A stretch of DNA of 64,000 nt from Callipepla californica brunnescens (GCA_023055505.1 JALIRH010000027.1:1500501-1564500); one strand, 5' to 3'; positions 23,760 through 38,300 are shown, numbered from the stretch's first letter. Numbers and translations are program-made. Notes: generated by a model from the letters alone, not told the origin.

Positions 23760-26185
23760 TGTTCCATTTACCCAATGTGGGTTCTTTTTTTCCTCCTTTT
23801 TAACTGGCTGCAGTACTCCAAGGCAGACACGGTTATTTTTGACTCAATTTCTTCTCTGATCTGAATGTAAAAGTTGTCTCAAAGGCAGAAAGGCATGCTC
23901 TCCATCCAGAAACCCCCTCAACCCTGGCTGATTATTTTTTCAACACATGCAGACAACTAAAACAGCCATTTAAAATTGTTGCAATTGAACGCTCAATTCA
24001 CAGATTAGTATGTCACAAAGTAATGGCTGGAACATGATTGTGTTATACCAGGTAACATGAGTCTAATTTGATTTAACTATTAAGCCTCCCTTTTCCTTGA
24101 AACGCTGGCTTTTGAATCACTTTAACTTCTCACATTTGGAAAATGCCAATAGACAAAAGCTTGCACTTTAGAGAGGGACACCTGAAAATATCAGGTGTAA
24201 TATGTAGGTGATAAATCTGTTGGGCTCTTTAACAGCTTTATTGATTTTTGTCTGGTGGTATTTCTGTCAAGAAGAGACATCTAATCCAACTTAAAGTGAT
24301 GTTACATATAGCCCTAGCAAAAATAATCAGAAACTTCTTATCTGCAATGAGTATATTTATGTACTATGCTCACACCTTGGGTGCTGTTCTCTCGATTACA
24401 CCATACTGCTGAAATAACACACTCTCCCCCAGAGGCCAAGTCAATGTTATTTGTATGTTTTTTAATGATTAATGGGGGCCACGTACATTGACTCCCACAA
24501 AACACGAATTCCCTGATTAATGGAACATCCCAGAATTGAAAGGAAAGGGCCAAATTCTGACAGATTGCTTCTCATTGAGCAATTTTACATATGTTGCCAT
24601 TGATTTGCTTTCCAGACACAGTGAGAGCACCCAGAAGCAGCCTAGGGCTCCGTAAACACCCTTAAGTATGCTGTAAACTTTCAAGAGCCATCTTCAGGCT
24701 TTCACTTGGGTCCCAGTATTCGTTCCCACTTTAGTGGGCTGACACCTGGCTGCAGGGTGCTCTCCATTAGGTTCTCCTGCAATGCTGGTGGTCTCCTGCA
24801 CCCAGCGGGCGCAGGGTAAGTGCCATCAGCAGACAGGAGCGTGTCATGGTCCGTGTTCTTCCTTATGAACCCCTCAGTGACAGCTGATGCTCTGGGACTG
24901 GCAGTGACTCGTGCCCACAGGAGCTGACTTTGGGTGAAAGCTGGCGACATTTACTATTGGAAACCTATATAACCGTATCATCAAGTTCATAAGTTCTAAT
25001 TTATTTATCATTCTTTGTCTTCTTTAGCTCATTGGTAATTTAGAGTAACTGAGTGTCTCTGTGGTTAGACCAGCTTTAATCCAGTCTGTGTTTTGTCTGG
25101 CAGAATGCTCTCTTCCACCTGGGTGTTCTTTATGAGACAATGCAGGCTTATCTTTTTCTTTGATAGATTTTAAAGTTATTTACTACTTGAAATAACATTA
25201 AACTCCTGAGACTCCTTATTTTCATGCTAGAGCTAGTTGGCAAGGATGGATACCTGTCATGACTTAACACACACATCAAAATGAAATGGGAATTTTGCCA
25301 TTTGTGAGTAACAGAAACTATTGAACATGAAGCCGTTCTAATATACAGTTTAAAAAGAAAAATCTCACGTGGCTAGAGTCCATAAAAGAAAGCATTAAAA
25401 ATACTTGAATTTCATCCTCCTCACTGTCACTTCTGAAATGGGCTGGAACACAAGTCAGCAGTGTCCCAGCAGTGAAGCTGGACACACGCAGTGGGAGTGC
25501 AGCTGTGCCAGCCTGTGCCTGCTCAGTGTCAGCTTGCTCAGCGGAGCAGCTCTGAGAGCATGCTTTGGTCAGGGTACTGCCCGCCAAATCCCATTGCCTT
25601 CAAAATTCAGGTGCCTCCAGACTGATTCCTCAGTGGGCTTGGATAAAAGCAAAGCAGGGAGAAACTATTGATCCTAAATTCTAAAGCACAATATAAAATG
25701 ATCATTTCCTGCAGCATAAGGTGACTTCTTCAGCATTTCACTGGTAGCTGACATGGCAAGTGATGATTTCTAATAAGGACAAATCAAACAAAATATGTTC
25801 ATCCTAACAGAAAACTGGTTGTATTCTAAAGTCATGGGTGATGACTGAGTACAGTCAGCCACCTGCAAATGTGTATCACCAGGATTTGTGGTGTGGCTTC
25901 TCCTTTCCACCAGGACTGAGCCACCCCTATGCTTTCCATTCCCTTCCTGTGGAACAGGTGTTTCCCATTCCTTTTTCTATTTGTTTTTTGACATTTTTTT
26001 ATATTCAAGTCTATACTGTATTCAGTTTTCTAGAACAGTGACAAGTGCACAATGATATATAGTTATCAAAGTTATGAAAATACAATTGTCATAAATTAGG
26101 TGTAAGTGGGAATAGGTATGAATAATATATGATTCTAAAGCACAGAAATGTCTTAGAAGCTAAATAAGGATGAAAACACCATTGA
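23760..26185. other. Unassigned non-coding stretch
   Basis: No gene is seen. It contains the hairpin at 24178-24198 and a weak CTCF-like match at 24799-24812, followed at once by a donor-like G|GTAAGT (24816-24821) without a clear acceptor. 24700-24960 and 25405-25670 are a little GC-richer and carry overlapping chance frames. Confidence 0.5.
24178..24198. promoter_or_regulatory. Inverted CACCTG/CAGGTG pair
   Basis: ACACCTGA and its exact complement TCAGGTGT face each other across five bases. The arms contain CACCTG and CAGGTG, the paired E2-box form bound by ZEB/Snail-type repressors and some bHLH factors. Function is inferred. Confidence 0.4.
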
Positions 26186-26189
26186 TGAC

Positions 26190-26228
26190 AAAAAAAAAAA
26201 AAGAAAAAAGAAAAAAAAAAAAAGAAAA
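26190..26228. repeat. A-rich tract with G interruptions
   Basis: Long runs of A are broken by single Gs, about 39 bases in all. It could be the remains of a retrocopy tail, but the upstream sequence is not recognisably mRNA-derived. It is likely length-variable. Confidence 0.85.
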
Positions 26229-29200
26229 TAAATGTGAAGTTAATTTCACATTCTATCTGGTGCCAAAACCACTTTGGGCCACGGAGGAGATCCAGAGTCT
26301 GGCTTCATCTGCCTGCAACTTCCTGCTGGCAAGGTGAGTTCCCCTGAATAGCTGTGGATTTGGGGAAATAAGAAGGTTTTTTTGTTTGTCCCATTAATAG
26401 GCAGAGGTTTTTGGGTTTGTTTTACGTATTAATAGCAACATACTAGAAAGATTGAATTAAATGAAAGTCAATAATTCTCTCTAACTGCAGATACAATAAG
26501 AGCTCTTTTTCTCAGAGGCACTTTGTTGCAGTGTAAATTCATTGTAGCACAGCAGCAGTGCTGGTGAGCAATGCCTCCAGCAGCAGCAGCACAGAGCTGA
26601 GAGAGAATTTAGCACCACCAACCAAAAAAGAACTCAAAGTTTGAGTTGTTACCTTCATGACTGAAGGAAGAGCAGGTGTTAATGCCAAGGGATACACTGT
26701 GCACGTACTTCTCCGCTGTGATATATAAACCTGCAGGTGCACAGCACTTCTTGGGGTGATTTAGTTTTAGATGTATTTATGCCCATAATCAAGATGCTGA
26801 ATAAATTAAGTGGTGTGAGCTGGAATGCAGAGCAGGATAGAAGAAGGTACATACATGGGTGGAAGGATAGATTTTAAATTATTATTACTATTTTGAAAAT
26901 GGAGGTCTAAAGAACAAATGTCCGGATTGATGTTCACAAACACTGCATGGCAAATCATTTCCACTAAGAAAACACCTTGTAGTACTGTGTGAGCATGCTG
27001 CTGATTCATGTCCAGCTGAATGCTCTCTGGAACTCTGGGACCTTCCTTCCCCACAATGCTGCTCGTGCATTGTGCGGGCTCATTCTGTTCCACGTGCATT
27101 CAGAGTTCATGAGTTTCTGTCAGCTCATTCCTTCAGCCTTCTGAGAACCATGTCTGAGCACATGCGCTGCTCCTCTGATTTGGTGACACAGGCAGATTTG
27201 CTGTGTGCATTCAGCTCCCCTGGCCATGTCTTTAGTGAAGATATTAAAGAATATCAACCATCAGTAACCAGATAACATTTGGACTCCAGACTGCTGAGCA
27301 GTCCTCGTGCAACCCAGCAGTCCAGACAGTTTTCTACCATACTTTCAGCTCAGCATCTCTGCAGCTTGGTTAAACTGTGGGAGGGAGTGCTGAAGGTCAA
27401 GGTTGGGAATATCCACTGTGTTTCCCTCATCCTTTCTTGCTTGTTTGGGAGCAGCAATAGAGCTTCTTCAAAGGGAGCGATCTGAATAATGAGAGTACTT
27501 GGAGTCCTCCCTCTCACTCCCTTGGTGTTATACAAGGGTTATGCACAGCCCCTCCCTGAGTGGCTTTGTATGTGCTCTACTTGCTGTGGTGACTGCAAGG
27601 AGGAGTAAAACTGATGTTAGGACTATCCAACTACTGCATGGCCTACAGAAGCTGAAATATGAGCAAGTACAAGTCACATTCAATCATGATGAATATGGTG
27701 AATGCCCTATAAGAAGGAAAGTTTAAAGTCTTAGCATGGAAAAATGGAAGAAAAGGAAGGAAACAGTGTTTATCTCAGATAATAAGGCATATAGGGAAAA
27801 CATGGAGTCATTCTTCAGATGCCCAGACAGGAAAATGTATAGAAGTACATGAAGCTTCATGAATATAACTGATACATATAGACATGCATTTATCTCATTC
27901 ATTTGAAATCTGCTTATGATAGTAGATGGCTCTCCCTGAGATTCCATCCTTAAAGAAAGAGAAATGCCAGATGATTTTGTACGGGAGACTTGCAGGTTTG
28001 GATCTGTGACTCTTTCTTCTTTCTGAAGTGTGCAGGATGCGATGAGCTGCTCACTGTTTAAGCCTTTCAGGGCAAGGCTGAGGGTGTTTCTGAGGCAGAG
28101 GTTACTGGGCTTTATGTAAAATCCCTGGGAGATTTCTGGACATCACGTTAAGTGTTTATCAAAGATGAATGCCCGTGGCAGTAGATATCAGTGCTTCTGA
28201 GAGGAAGGGAGCTGAGGTTTTGCTCTGGGTAAACACCCAGTTTCAAGCTTACTACAACATAAAGCAAGATGGTTGATGTGTGCTAGCTGTTTGCAGAACT
28301 GAGGATGCTTTTGCTGAAAAACAGAGCCCTCTTCTGTTAGCTGGCACTAATTCTAGAGATTGTAGCTCTGAGCATCAGCAGTTCAATGGAAATGTATTTA
28401 CAAACACTGAGAATTCATCCATCAGCAGGCAGTGATGCACGCACACCCTAATGCATGGCAGTAATTCTGTGATACGTCTGTTACCTCCTCCAAGAATCTA
28501 ACCCTTTCCCCCAGTATGCAATGCCAATATTTTTGGTGTTGTGGTTTGTTCTGCAGAAAGCTCAAACTATTCCTGTCCCTTTTATGCATTTGAATTGTTA
28601 ATGTGGACATTTCAGCTCATTATGACTCTGAAATGTTTCCTTTGTTACCAGTAACTCACAAACCTGCGCACACTGCTCAGAAAACACTAAGAGCTGGTTC
28701 TGGGGTTGTATTTTGTTCACTGCTATGCACAGCAATATGCTCTTACCTCTGCTAATGAAGTGTGTCTTTAATGAACGCAATTAGAGGTAGGCAAACAATG
28801 CAAAAATATTTTCTATGAATATTCATCCAGTCTTAAATGAATTCCTTTCAGTTACATTTGCAACCATTTATTGTCCTCCTTCAGTGAAGTCTTCCAAGAT
28901 TTAATCTTTGATGCTTGAGTAATGAGGAGAGAAATTAAGTTTCAGCTCAGGGGTTATCCTTCTAATGTTGCCTAACTTCTTTCTCCTTGGCACTTGAGTT
29001 TCTGTAATGATGTCTGGATGGGGAAGCAGTGTTCCACCAGAAATGTGTATCTGGCCACCTTAACACTGAGTTTGGAGGTGAGACCCAGGCAACATGGAGC
29101 CAAAAGTAGGATTTTACTGTTGCTAAATCTTAACTGTGGAAGAGCACAGAGGCTCTGCCAAGGATTGCACGTGGGTTTTGGAACTGTATGTCTGTGTCTC

Positions 29201-29624
29201 TGGTGCAGACATCCCCTCTGGGACCATGTGCAGCCCCAGGTGCAGTCAGGGCTCCTTGGTGGCCTCTGTGAAGTTCCCATTCAGGCTGCAGTGAGCAAGG
29301 GTCTGTCTGCACCAACCAGACAAGCCTAGATTCACTTTGTGCATGCACTGTGAAAGAGATGCAGTAATCAAGACAAACAGCAAAGCATGCACCAAGCACT
29401 TCCAAGGCAAACAAGCACTGGTTGATTCCTAAATCAGTTCCATTTTTGGAGTCGAAGGGCTCTGGATAGGGAGCATTACTGAAAGATAAATGAGAAGACC
29501 TTGCCGCAAATACAGAGAGCTGTTATCTTGGGGGCTTTGGGAATTACAGCTGAAATCCAACTGCCTGATGTATAAGCCAGGTGTGTAAAAGCAGATTATG
29601 ACGTATTTCATCGGGAAATCTCCA

Positions 29625-29633
29625 TCAAGGTCA
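29625..29633 (+). promoter_or_regulatory. ERR/SF-1-type extended half-site
   Basis: TCAAGGTCA is the exact extended nuclear-receptor half-site bound by ERR and related monomeric receptors. It is a short motif, expected now and then by chance, and no context supports use. Confidence 0.25.
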
Positions 29634-32309
29634 CGTCAAGTTTTAACCATTTCAGTTTTTTGTTTGTTTTGTTCAAACATAGTTCTTTCTTGTTCTCAAG
29701 TTCACAGGCATTCAGGATCTATTCCCTGAGAAAAATATGCTTTATTTTGCATGGCGCTGTATCTGAATAGAAAAAAAAAAAAGAAACGTGATGGAGCAAA
29801 GATGGAGATAGTTTCAGCACAGTAAACAGCTGCAGAAATCCTCTTAATTCAGAGCAATTACTGAAATGAAAAAGTGCCGAAATATTCAAGGCCAATCTTT
29901 AATATCCTGGTGTTTGGCGGTGGTTAAAGTACCCACCACTTGTATGTTGTTGTTCTGGGTCAGTTTTCTGTTTTTTCCCATGTCTCAGTATACTGAAGCA
30001 CGTATCTAAATCAGGAAGACTGTTGTAATCATGTTTAATGTTGCTTAGATTACAGTTCTGGCACAGTGTGCAGTCTGGCTTGATGTTAACAGCTCCTGTA
30101 CAATGCCCAGTGAGCCAACTGTGGGGCAACACCTGAAGTCTGATGCAGGTATAACATTTGTCATATACGGTGTTGAGGGGGCACAGGTAAATGTGGCTGG
30201 ATTTCTCTTTGCTCGAATCAACCCAGTATTTTGCTAGGGGCAGGTTGAAAGAGGGACGTCTATGAGCCTGAATATAGCACTAAGCACGTGTTTGAATTCA
30301 TTCCCATTCAGGGAAAGCTTTTAGGAGTGTAGATGAGTCTGCCTTGAAGTGCAGTGGCTGTGCTGAGGCTGCTCCCTAGGAAGGGTGTGCGGGCTGTCCC
30401 AGCCCTCCTGCCAGAGCCCAGTGACCCCTCAATGACCGCTGCAGAGCCCAGTTGTCCTCTGTGCTCTCCACGTCTCGCTGTCTCAGAATGGATTGCTAAA
30501 ATCCTTACACTTCTGCCTAATTAGTGCTGCCACTGGATCTGGTTTCTGTAGGCGTTAGAATAATAATTACCTTGAGTAATGTGTGTAGAGATTTTAATGG
30601 GAAAGACGGATCGTATGTTTGTGCAGAATGAAGGCATGAAGCTCCCCTTTGCTGGAGGGATGTGACATTTGCTCTCCTGCTGTCTTTGGAAGAGTCAGCA
30701 GAAACATGGCCATGCCACTCCTTGTGCCTGCTGCTCCCAGCCAGCCTGACCTGGCACGTTGAGCTTGGAGGAGCACGTTGTTATGTCTGAGGTGCACCAC
30801 TGCTTCTTCCTGGGTTCGAGATTAATTCAAGAGAGCTTGCATTGTTAGGTATCATCGTTACCATTATTTCTCACTAGTTCCAAAATGGATTTGGCTCAGA
30901 TATGGGTCCAGGTATTTTGATCCATTTTCAAAACGCCCTCAGCATTTCAAAAGTTCCAGTTTCTTGCAATATGTAGTAGCAGAAATTGATAATCTTTGTA
31001 ATGCCTGCAGAAGGGATTGACAGCAAGACTAGAAAATAAAGCTCCTGTCATCTGCCACTCCAGTTCCTTGCTATGCTCAGCCTTCCTAGGCAGACACAGC
31101 TCCTTCGAAACTTTGTGACCTACGGATTATTTGGGCTCAGTATCAGCTCTCTGAGAACAGGCTCATGTTCTTTTTCAGATCCCCTTTCAAATTCAACTTT
31201 TTTCCAGAAGTTTAGTTGGAAATGATTTTCATCCTGCTAAAGCCCAGTGGAAGGCAACTATGCTGTTTTTATCATTTATTTTTGCTTGTTTGTTTTTAAC
31301 AGAACAAAACCAACTGGTCTTATCCCTTGACTGCAGGGAGAGAAGAGAAAACAAGGCAAGTGCTTGCCGCTCTGCATCAAAAAGTCTCTGCAGTTGAAAT
31401 TAATTGCTTAGTGTAGCTGATTTCCATCTGCTTCTGTGCTGACACTGACTGCCTTTCTCCCTGGCTCCTTGTATCTCTGTGTCAGTAGTACATGTTTTAC
31501 GTGGGTCTTTTCCAAATGATCTTCCAATGTCCTGGTCGAATATGTGGAATTAGTAAATGAAAATATTGAGTAATTGTATCTGCTCCGTATCTCCTCCTCT
31601 TCAGCTCCCAGATAGGGGATTTTGTAGAGCTCAGCCTTTCCTCTCAGTGTCAGCCCCTTGTCCAAGGGCTGATATTTGGAGCCTGTTGAGGCAGCTCAGT
31701 AATAAGCAATGGGAAAAAGAGAAGTGGCTGACAATATGCTCTTGAGCAGAAAGACTTTTCCTTTAAATTTTCTTTTTAGCAAAAGCTCCTGCAAACTCAT
31801 TGCTGTGGGTCTGAATTATGTTCAAGGAGAAATGGCTTTTTAGAGAGTCCTTGTTGCCATAACAGAAAATCTTTTCAGAAACAGGCACACGTAAGCTGCA
31901 TTTTAGAAGAGAAATGTGTTTGACTTGGGTAAACTTCGAGGGTTGATGTTGTTTTAATTATAAAAGCAGAAGGGACTGTGGGTGCCCTGCTAAGGTGCTG
32001 CTCCAACAGAGTACTTAACCTGAAGCATAGCCACCATTACTTAGAAGCTTGTTTTATGCTGAGCTGTAGTAGGGTTTGGTGCTGGGGATGGTGGGCACCC
32101 TTTCTGGCAGAGAGATTTTCAGCTATTATTTTGAGGAATTAGCATTTCTGCATTTGTTTGTCACTGATGCATCGTGCTGCCTGCTTTGTTTTGAACAGAA
32201 AAGTAATCAGCCATCCTGGCATAGTGACGGCTGCAAAGATTTGTTCCACAAATTACAAGCAACAACTTTCCTGTCTTTGACGCGTAGCATCAAAACATGC
32301 AAGACATTA

Positions 32310-32321
32310 GTAATTAATTAC
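32310..32321. promoter_or_regulatory. Paired-type homeodomain dimer site (P2-like)
   Basis: GTAATTAATTAC is a perfect 12-bp palindrome containing TAAT-TA-ATTA, the two-base-spaced dimer site of paired-class homeodomain proteins. A second TAATTAATTA is at 44947-44956. Confidence 0.3.
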
Positions 32322-32340
32322 CATGGAGAGTTGTTTTCCT

Positions 32341-32369
32341 TATTTATTTATTTATTTATTTATTTATTC
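32341..32369. repeat. (TTTA)n microsatellite
   Basis: About seven uninterrupted TATT/TTTA units. It is likely polymorphic in length. Confidence 0.95.
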
Positions 32370-32399
32370 AATCTACAAAAAGGAGAGCCATGATATTGT

Positions 32400-35300
32400 G
32401 CCAGGTTAGCATCTAAGTATAATGGCAGCTCACCTATCTACAATCTACAATCCTTTCTGTATTCCTCCTTGGAACCAAAAAGCATCTTTTTGTTATAGGT
32501 GCTTATAAAGCACTGGACATATTACTAGAGCAGTGCAAACAGTAACTGACATTCACATATAGTGGGGAAAAGCTGCACTGCTGTGCACTCAGACCAGCAG
32601 CAACGTTTTGCTACATCCTGCTTTCAGAGTAGTTCTCCCCTTTCATGGAGAAGTTGTTATCCTGTACCAAGTGGAAGGTCAGAAGCTGCAATCCCTTCCT
32701 TGCCCCAGCAGGTGGGTTGCACACCAACACGACTGAAGCACCTTATTCCTGTTTCTTGGCCACTCACAAGACTCGCAGAGCATGATTTATTAATACAGTT
32801 TTAGAATCTGTGGGGTTTGAGCTGAACGAATCAATTTACACTTTCATGCATATCAGATGAACTTGTTATGATTTGGAAAAATATGGGTTGAGCCATGGAA
32901 ATGTTTAGAGCTTCTCTCAGTTAAGCAAAGATCAGCTGTAGTTCTTCTACATAGGAGACCTCTTCTGTCCCTTGATGCCTTCTCCCTTGGTGCAGTCATT
33001 AGCAGGGATTTCTCCCAATTCTTTGAGCACATGTATTCTTCCTATTATGTACAGTTCTTTATTCACCATAGTAGGTCTGCATACACCTATCTGGGTTGAC
33101 AGAGATGTAATGAAAGCACCTTAATTAGCCATTAATGTTTGCACCTTTTATTTTTTGTAGTTTTACCTCTAGTGTCAAAATCCACAGGCAAGGTCACTCT
33201 GGATGAAGAAGTTCAGGGCATTTGCTAGGGGTCATGCATTGCTATTCTGCCCCATAATGAAATTTTCTTCAGCCTAATTAACACACACATTTACTGGAAG
33301 GATAGTTTTATGAAACTGAGATGAAGTTGCTGAAGATGCTGCAGACAACTCAAGCAGTCTGCCAACAAAAGGCATTTTTATTCCAGCTAATTATTTTTTA
33401 ATGATGCTATTAGTGATTGGAACTCACCGTACACATCACCCTCCAGATCTCAGCAAGTTTTACATACTGGTAATGCGAAGCTTCATACCACATGGGCTAT
33501 GAGGGAAGTGGGATTTTCTGTAGGCATTCTGTCCCCAGCTAAGCCAAGTTACACCTGGGCTAACTCACTGGTGCCAAGTCAAACTGCAGCAGAGGCACAA
33601 AGTTGGAACTTGAAGGTCCTGCCGATTCATGCCCTGGTCACACATTGTCCCCTGGTTGATGTCATCACCTGGTTTCACTCCCTTAGGGTGGTGTTTGCCA
33701 TGGTTGCCTGAGGACTTCTGTGTATGACTGAAGATCTGTGCCTTTGTAAAATAAGCTGTTCCGACATTCCTGTTCACTTCTCAGAATTTAACTCTGTAGT
33801 TTTTCTTGGTGGTCAGGCTGGCCATAAAGCAAGTTTGCTCTTCCGTGATATTTTGTTCAGGCAGGCACTGACATGTTCTTCCCTGCTGCTTTGAAGAGCA
33901 GAAATATTCAGTGTTTGATTCTGTGCAGGCAAGGACATATTTCCTTTCTCACTGAGTTCGGTAGTGATGCTTCAACTTCTGAACTATTTTTGTCCTTAAG
34001 TCATGGACAGACACTCATGTATACAAAGGGAGAAAATATTTTTACCTTGGGATTTTGCTTTTGTGGTCTCTGGAAAATGAGATTCAGTAGTCATTAATTC
34101 AAGAAATTAAATCAATCCATTTTGAAGCTATGGATGCAGTAGGTGTTTTTCTTTGGTTGTTAAATTGTTTTGTTCGTCTCTGTCTGCACTTGAAAGATAA
34201 ACCATAGGGAGGGCATTGCTGCAATGTCTCTTCTGCCTAACTTGTTCCTACCTTTGACATCAAAAGAAGTGAAGAAGGAAATGAGGTGGTGCAAAACCAG
34301 CCTGCTGCTGATCAGAAAGCAGTGGGCTGAAAGGAAGCTCAAGGTCTGCGAGCATCACACCCAAAAGGGGTAAGTCCTGCCATTTCAGATTAGTAGCAGA
34401 AACCAAATGCAACATTTAAGGGCTGGCAAGAATTGTTTTTCCTTCCTTCAAGCTGGAAACAAGGGATTAGAACTCATTAGTGCTTTGCAGGGAAAATAAA
34501 CCATAGTAGAACAACGAGTGTGAATTATCTCAGTCCCTCCATACGTATGGCTGTCAAAGCTACTGGCTTCACAATGACTAGTGTGTGATCCAGTAGAGCC
34601 AAAGAAAGTGTTGGCTTTAGGATTCTTGCTGCTTTGGCACATACTGCCAAGTGAGGAGATGGTGGGGCATGGTGCTGAGGATCGATTCTCTCCTTAGAGT
34701 GTACCAAGTCATGTAAGCATATGATTTCCATTCCCTAGCATTGTATGCAATTAAGTAGTCTTGCCATAGCTGTGCATCCTGCTGTACATGTTTGTAACCT
34801 ATCAGATACCAAACCTGAAGTACTTCTGTCTGCTGGTTTGTGTTCTTGTGTGCTCTGTAATGCTAAGTGCTGCGTCCAGGTAACAGGACAAGATCTACTC
34901 CGTAGCCAGCTCCGAAGGGATGTTAGCTGTATCACACTTACCTGTTGGAAACACAGTAGCACAACTACATAGTAAGCTCTAAAAAAAACCACCCAAACAG
35001 ATATTCTTTAAAATATGTGTTTTAATATCAGTAAGCTCCAACCCACATCTTCTACAGAAAAAGATCACACCGAGCGCTGTTAAATATAGATCCAGAACTG
35101 TGAGCAGGAGCTTTTCAGCTCTTCAGCAGGGCAGCAGCACGTAGGCTGGAGTCCAGAGAAGTGATGTGAGCTAACTTACATTTGGTAACACCAGATTTTA
35201 GCTTAGCATTGCAAGGCAGCTTGCCCAGCATTAGTTGGGATTTAATTGCTCTATGTTTTTAAAGCAAGCAAATCTTGACAGGAGCATCTGTGATTAAAAA

Positions 35301-38300
35301 TGGACTGAAAATGTCAACTCTCTTGAAATTAAACAGCCTGTCTTTTCAAGCCTTTTTATTCTTGGAGCTCTGATTTTGTTCTGTTATGCCAGGTCTAGTT
35401 CTCATTAGCTCATATGGAAGTTGGAAGTGAAGGGCAGATTTGACCTCATGGCTATGGTTGTCCTTTTTCATGCTGCACTTACACACACTGACAACTCTGG
35501 AAAAAAAAACGTGAGCCTCCTTTAATTTTTGTTAGCAGCTGAACGTATCACGTTTCTAGAGGACCAGAAAGCACACTGCTCATCTCTCCTATTCTATTTT
35601 TAATGTCACTTGAATGCTATTGACCCCTTAATCAGGATATCCTTAATTAGAAAATCTACTTAATTGGGACATCTTCCAGGGAACTGAATTAAGCTTAGTG
35701 GTATTTAATTACGTTGCTTAGGGAAGGTTTAGTTTATATTCTCTGCACTTTCATGCCAATGTGTTTAGGAATCTCTCCTCTTGTCTTACTCAAATATGGC
35801 TTTGTTGGGACAAACCCTGCCAACCAAAGTGAATACTGCTCAAAGCTGACCTTTAGCATTGCCAGAGCATCTTGTTTGGTTATGTGCAAAACAGGATCCC
35901 TGGCCAAGGAAAAATTCACCACTGCTCCTGGAGCCCAGAGCAACCTGATGTATTGTATCAAAATGAAGAGTTTTGGAGACTGAAATATGGCACTGATGTT
36001 TAAAACTCTGGGGTTTAGCTGTGGGTCCCTAGAAGCACTACAGAAACTTTTGTGCACAAACTTTCTGGCTTTTTAATGCAGTTCCTTGCCAACTGAAGCT
36101 GCATGGAGCATATCATAGTACAGCTTGATCTGAGCTTTAAATTGGATCAGAAGGTATAGACCTCTTTGATACAGAAACTTATATTCAAATCCACGCCTCG
36201 GTATTTTTCAAGGTTGTTGATTATGTCACAGTATGATAGCACACAATTCAAATGTAAAGCAGGGGGGAGGGAACGGCTTAGATGTATTGCTTCTGACACT
36301 GAAACCACACGTGTGACAGTGAAAAATGAGAATTCAGGCATCGGTGCTGCTGCTAGAATTAATTTGTGGTTCACAGTGTGAACTGTTGGTGTGTGATGAC
36401 CATGTATTTATGTTAAAAATATGTCACTGCAGTAGAACCGTGCTGCAGTTAACGAGGTCCATCTTCAGATGAAAGCGTTGTACTTTCAGCTGAAGCAGTT
36501 TGTTCTTAATTGCTGTATTCTGGTGCCTCCTCCAGTGGAAGATACTGCGTCCTTTTGCATTGCTCAAAATTTAGAAACTGTTGAATCAGAATGCTGGAGT
36601 TTTTTCATTGAATTTCACTGAATGGTCCTAAAATAAAGTAAATCTGAGTTTCCCTCAAGATAGAACATGTACAAGAACTTTAATGATGGGAATACTTGTT
36701 AAATACATTATTCTGCTTGCCTAATTTTCTAGCTTACCTCCATGTGGGTTTTGTGGTCTAGAGCTGCCAAAACCACTATAAGCTTGGTTTCAACTGGCAT
36801 ACAGCTAGCTGAAGAGCAGGTTGCACTGAAATGAGTTAGATTGAGAAGTTACTCGAGAGCTGAGCAAAGCTGAAGGTCAGACTCAGTTCCATTTCCAAGC
36901 AGCTACCTGTGAGCACAGCCTCCCTGTTCCAAGACACCTCTGTCCATTTTTCACAGAAGATGTCCTGTGGATAGTAAAGGGTGCCCTGACATCATCAGTG
37001 ACATCATTCGTTTTGAAAAGTAGCTTGAAGTACATTAACAGCAGGCAAAACTGGGCTGGGCTGTCAGCCAGATTGGTGCCACCATATTTTCCACAATACT
37101 CAAATGAGAGCAGTAACCAATCTCACAGCTCTTTGTGCTCCGATTTACGTTTAAAAAAAATATCTACCTTTTAATCTTTTCATTCTGATTTTCAAAAGCA
37201 GCATTTACTGCTGGTTTCAGAGATCAGCAATTGCTTTGAACCTGGTCAGACCAGGAGCCGAGGCAGGACCTGCAGTGCAGGAGGGAGGTGCTTTGGGGAG
37301 AGCAGCCCACCAGATCCCACACCGGGCTCCTTCTGCTCCTGCAGCACAGATTTCTGGCAATTGCACAGCACAAACACAGAATGGATTTGCATAATTTCAT
37401 CCTTGGTTATGCACAAGTGGTGCATAGTAGATGTTTACAAATCAGGATGCTTTCCAGACATCAACACAGCTCTGCGTTGGGGAGGTGGAGTTCCGCTCAT
37501 TTCATTTTGTACAGCAAAGTGAGAATATTTAAGAAATAAAATGAGGTACAGTATCAATTCGGGGCAAACCTTGACACTGTAGATTGTTATAATGGAAAGA
37601 ATTATATGAAACCTATTCATATGGCCTTTATGGACGAGATCCAAAACAGCTTTGTGCATTGGATCTTGTAATGCTAGGTGAAGCAGATTACTGGTGCTCC
37701 AGCTGAAAGGAGAGCTCTGAATGGGTTTTCATCTTGGAAGCCATTTCCACAGCTAAGCCTCTGACTCTGGCTGTGTGAGGCTGGGAACAGAAGACTTAAC
37801 ATCTTTGGTTTTAAACCTGTTTCTTGTCATTCACCCTGCTCCCACTGGAAACATTCCTGAAAGTCAAAATACGTTTTGAAGTATTTGATATTCCACACTG
37901 GTTCTGGAAGGAAGAAAAAAGAGATGGAAATTATTTTTTTCGCCTTGCAACAGAGTTTAGTTTCACTCAAATGCATTTAAATAGGACATCTGACTTCATT
38001 AATAATGATTTCTGAAGAATTCACAGGAGTGATTACAAAGAGAGCAGGAATTTCATTTCTGGGATATTTCACATTGTTTTTGAAGAACGTACTTGGGTCT
38101 GAAAAATCCCATTCTTTTTTCAGGTTTCTTATCTCTGTGTTGAGTTGGGAATGATGCATCTCACCTTCAAAAAGAATTAGATATCCAGCCTGTGAGTAGC
38201 ACAGTATACATGATATCGCTTGACTTTATTTTTTTATCCACAAAAATATTAGAAAAGACCGACTCTTAAATTAAACCCTCAAGGCTACTTTTTTGTTATT

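Larger units (their letters stand above)
26240..32335. other. Unassigned non-coding stretch
   Basis: No gene is seen. AAG|GTGAGT at 26331-26339 is a good donor but has only weak acceptors upstream. A short (CAG)n run lies at 26578-26591 and an A-run near 29770. An exact ERR-type site lies at 29625-29633. 30330-30480 is GC-richer but not a CpG island. Frames up to 111 codons (28994-29329) have overlapping minus-strand partners and no recognised domain. Confidence 0.5.

Noticed and set aside
30271..30330. Resemblance to a palindromic hAT-type amniote repeat ('agcactaagcacgtg...')
   Set aside because: The similarity rests on memory of a short block and cannot be confirmed; a Dfam search would decide.
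33690..33707. Fourth X-box-like site (GTTTGCCATGGTTGCC)
   Set aside because: Only one half-site is acceptable.
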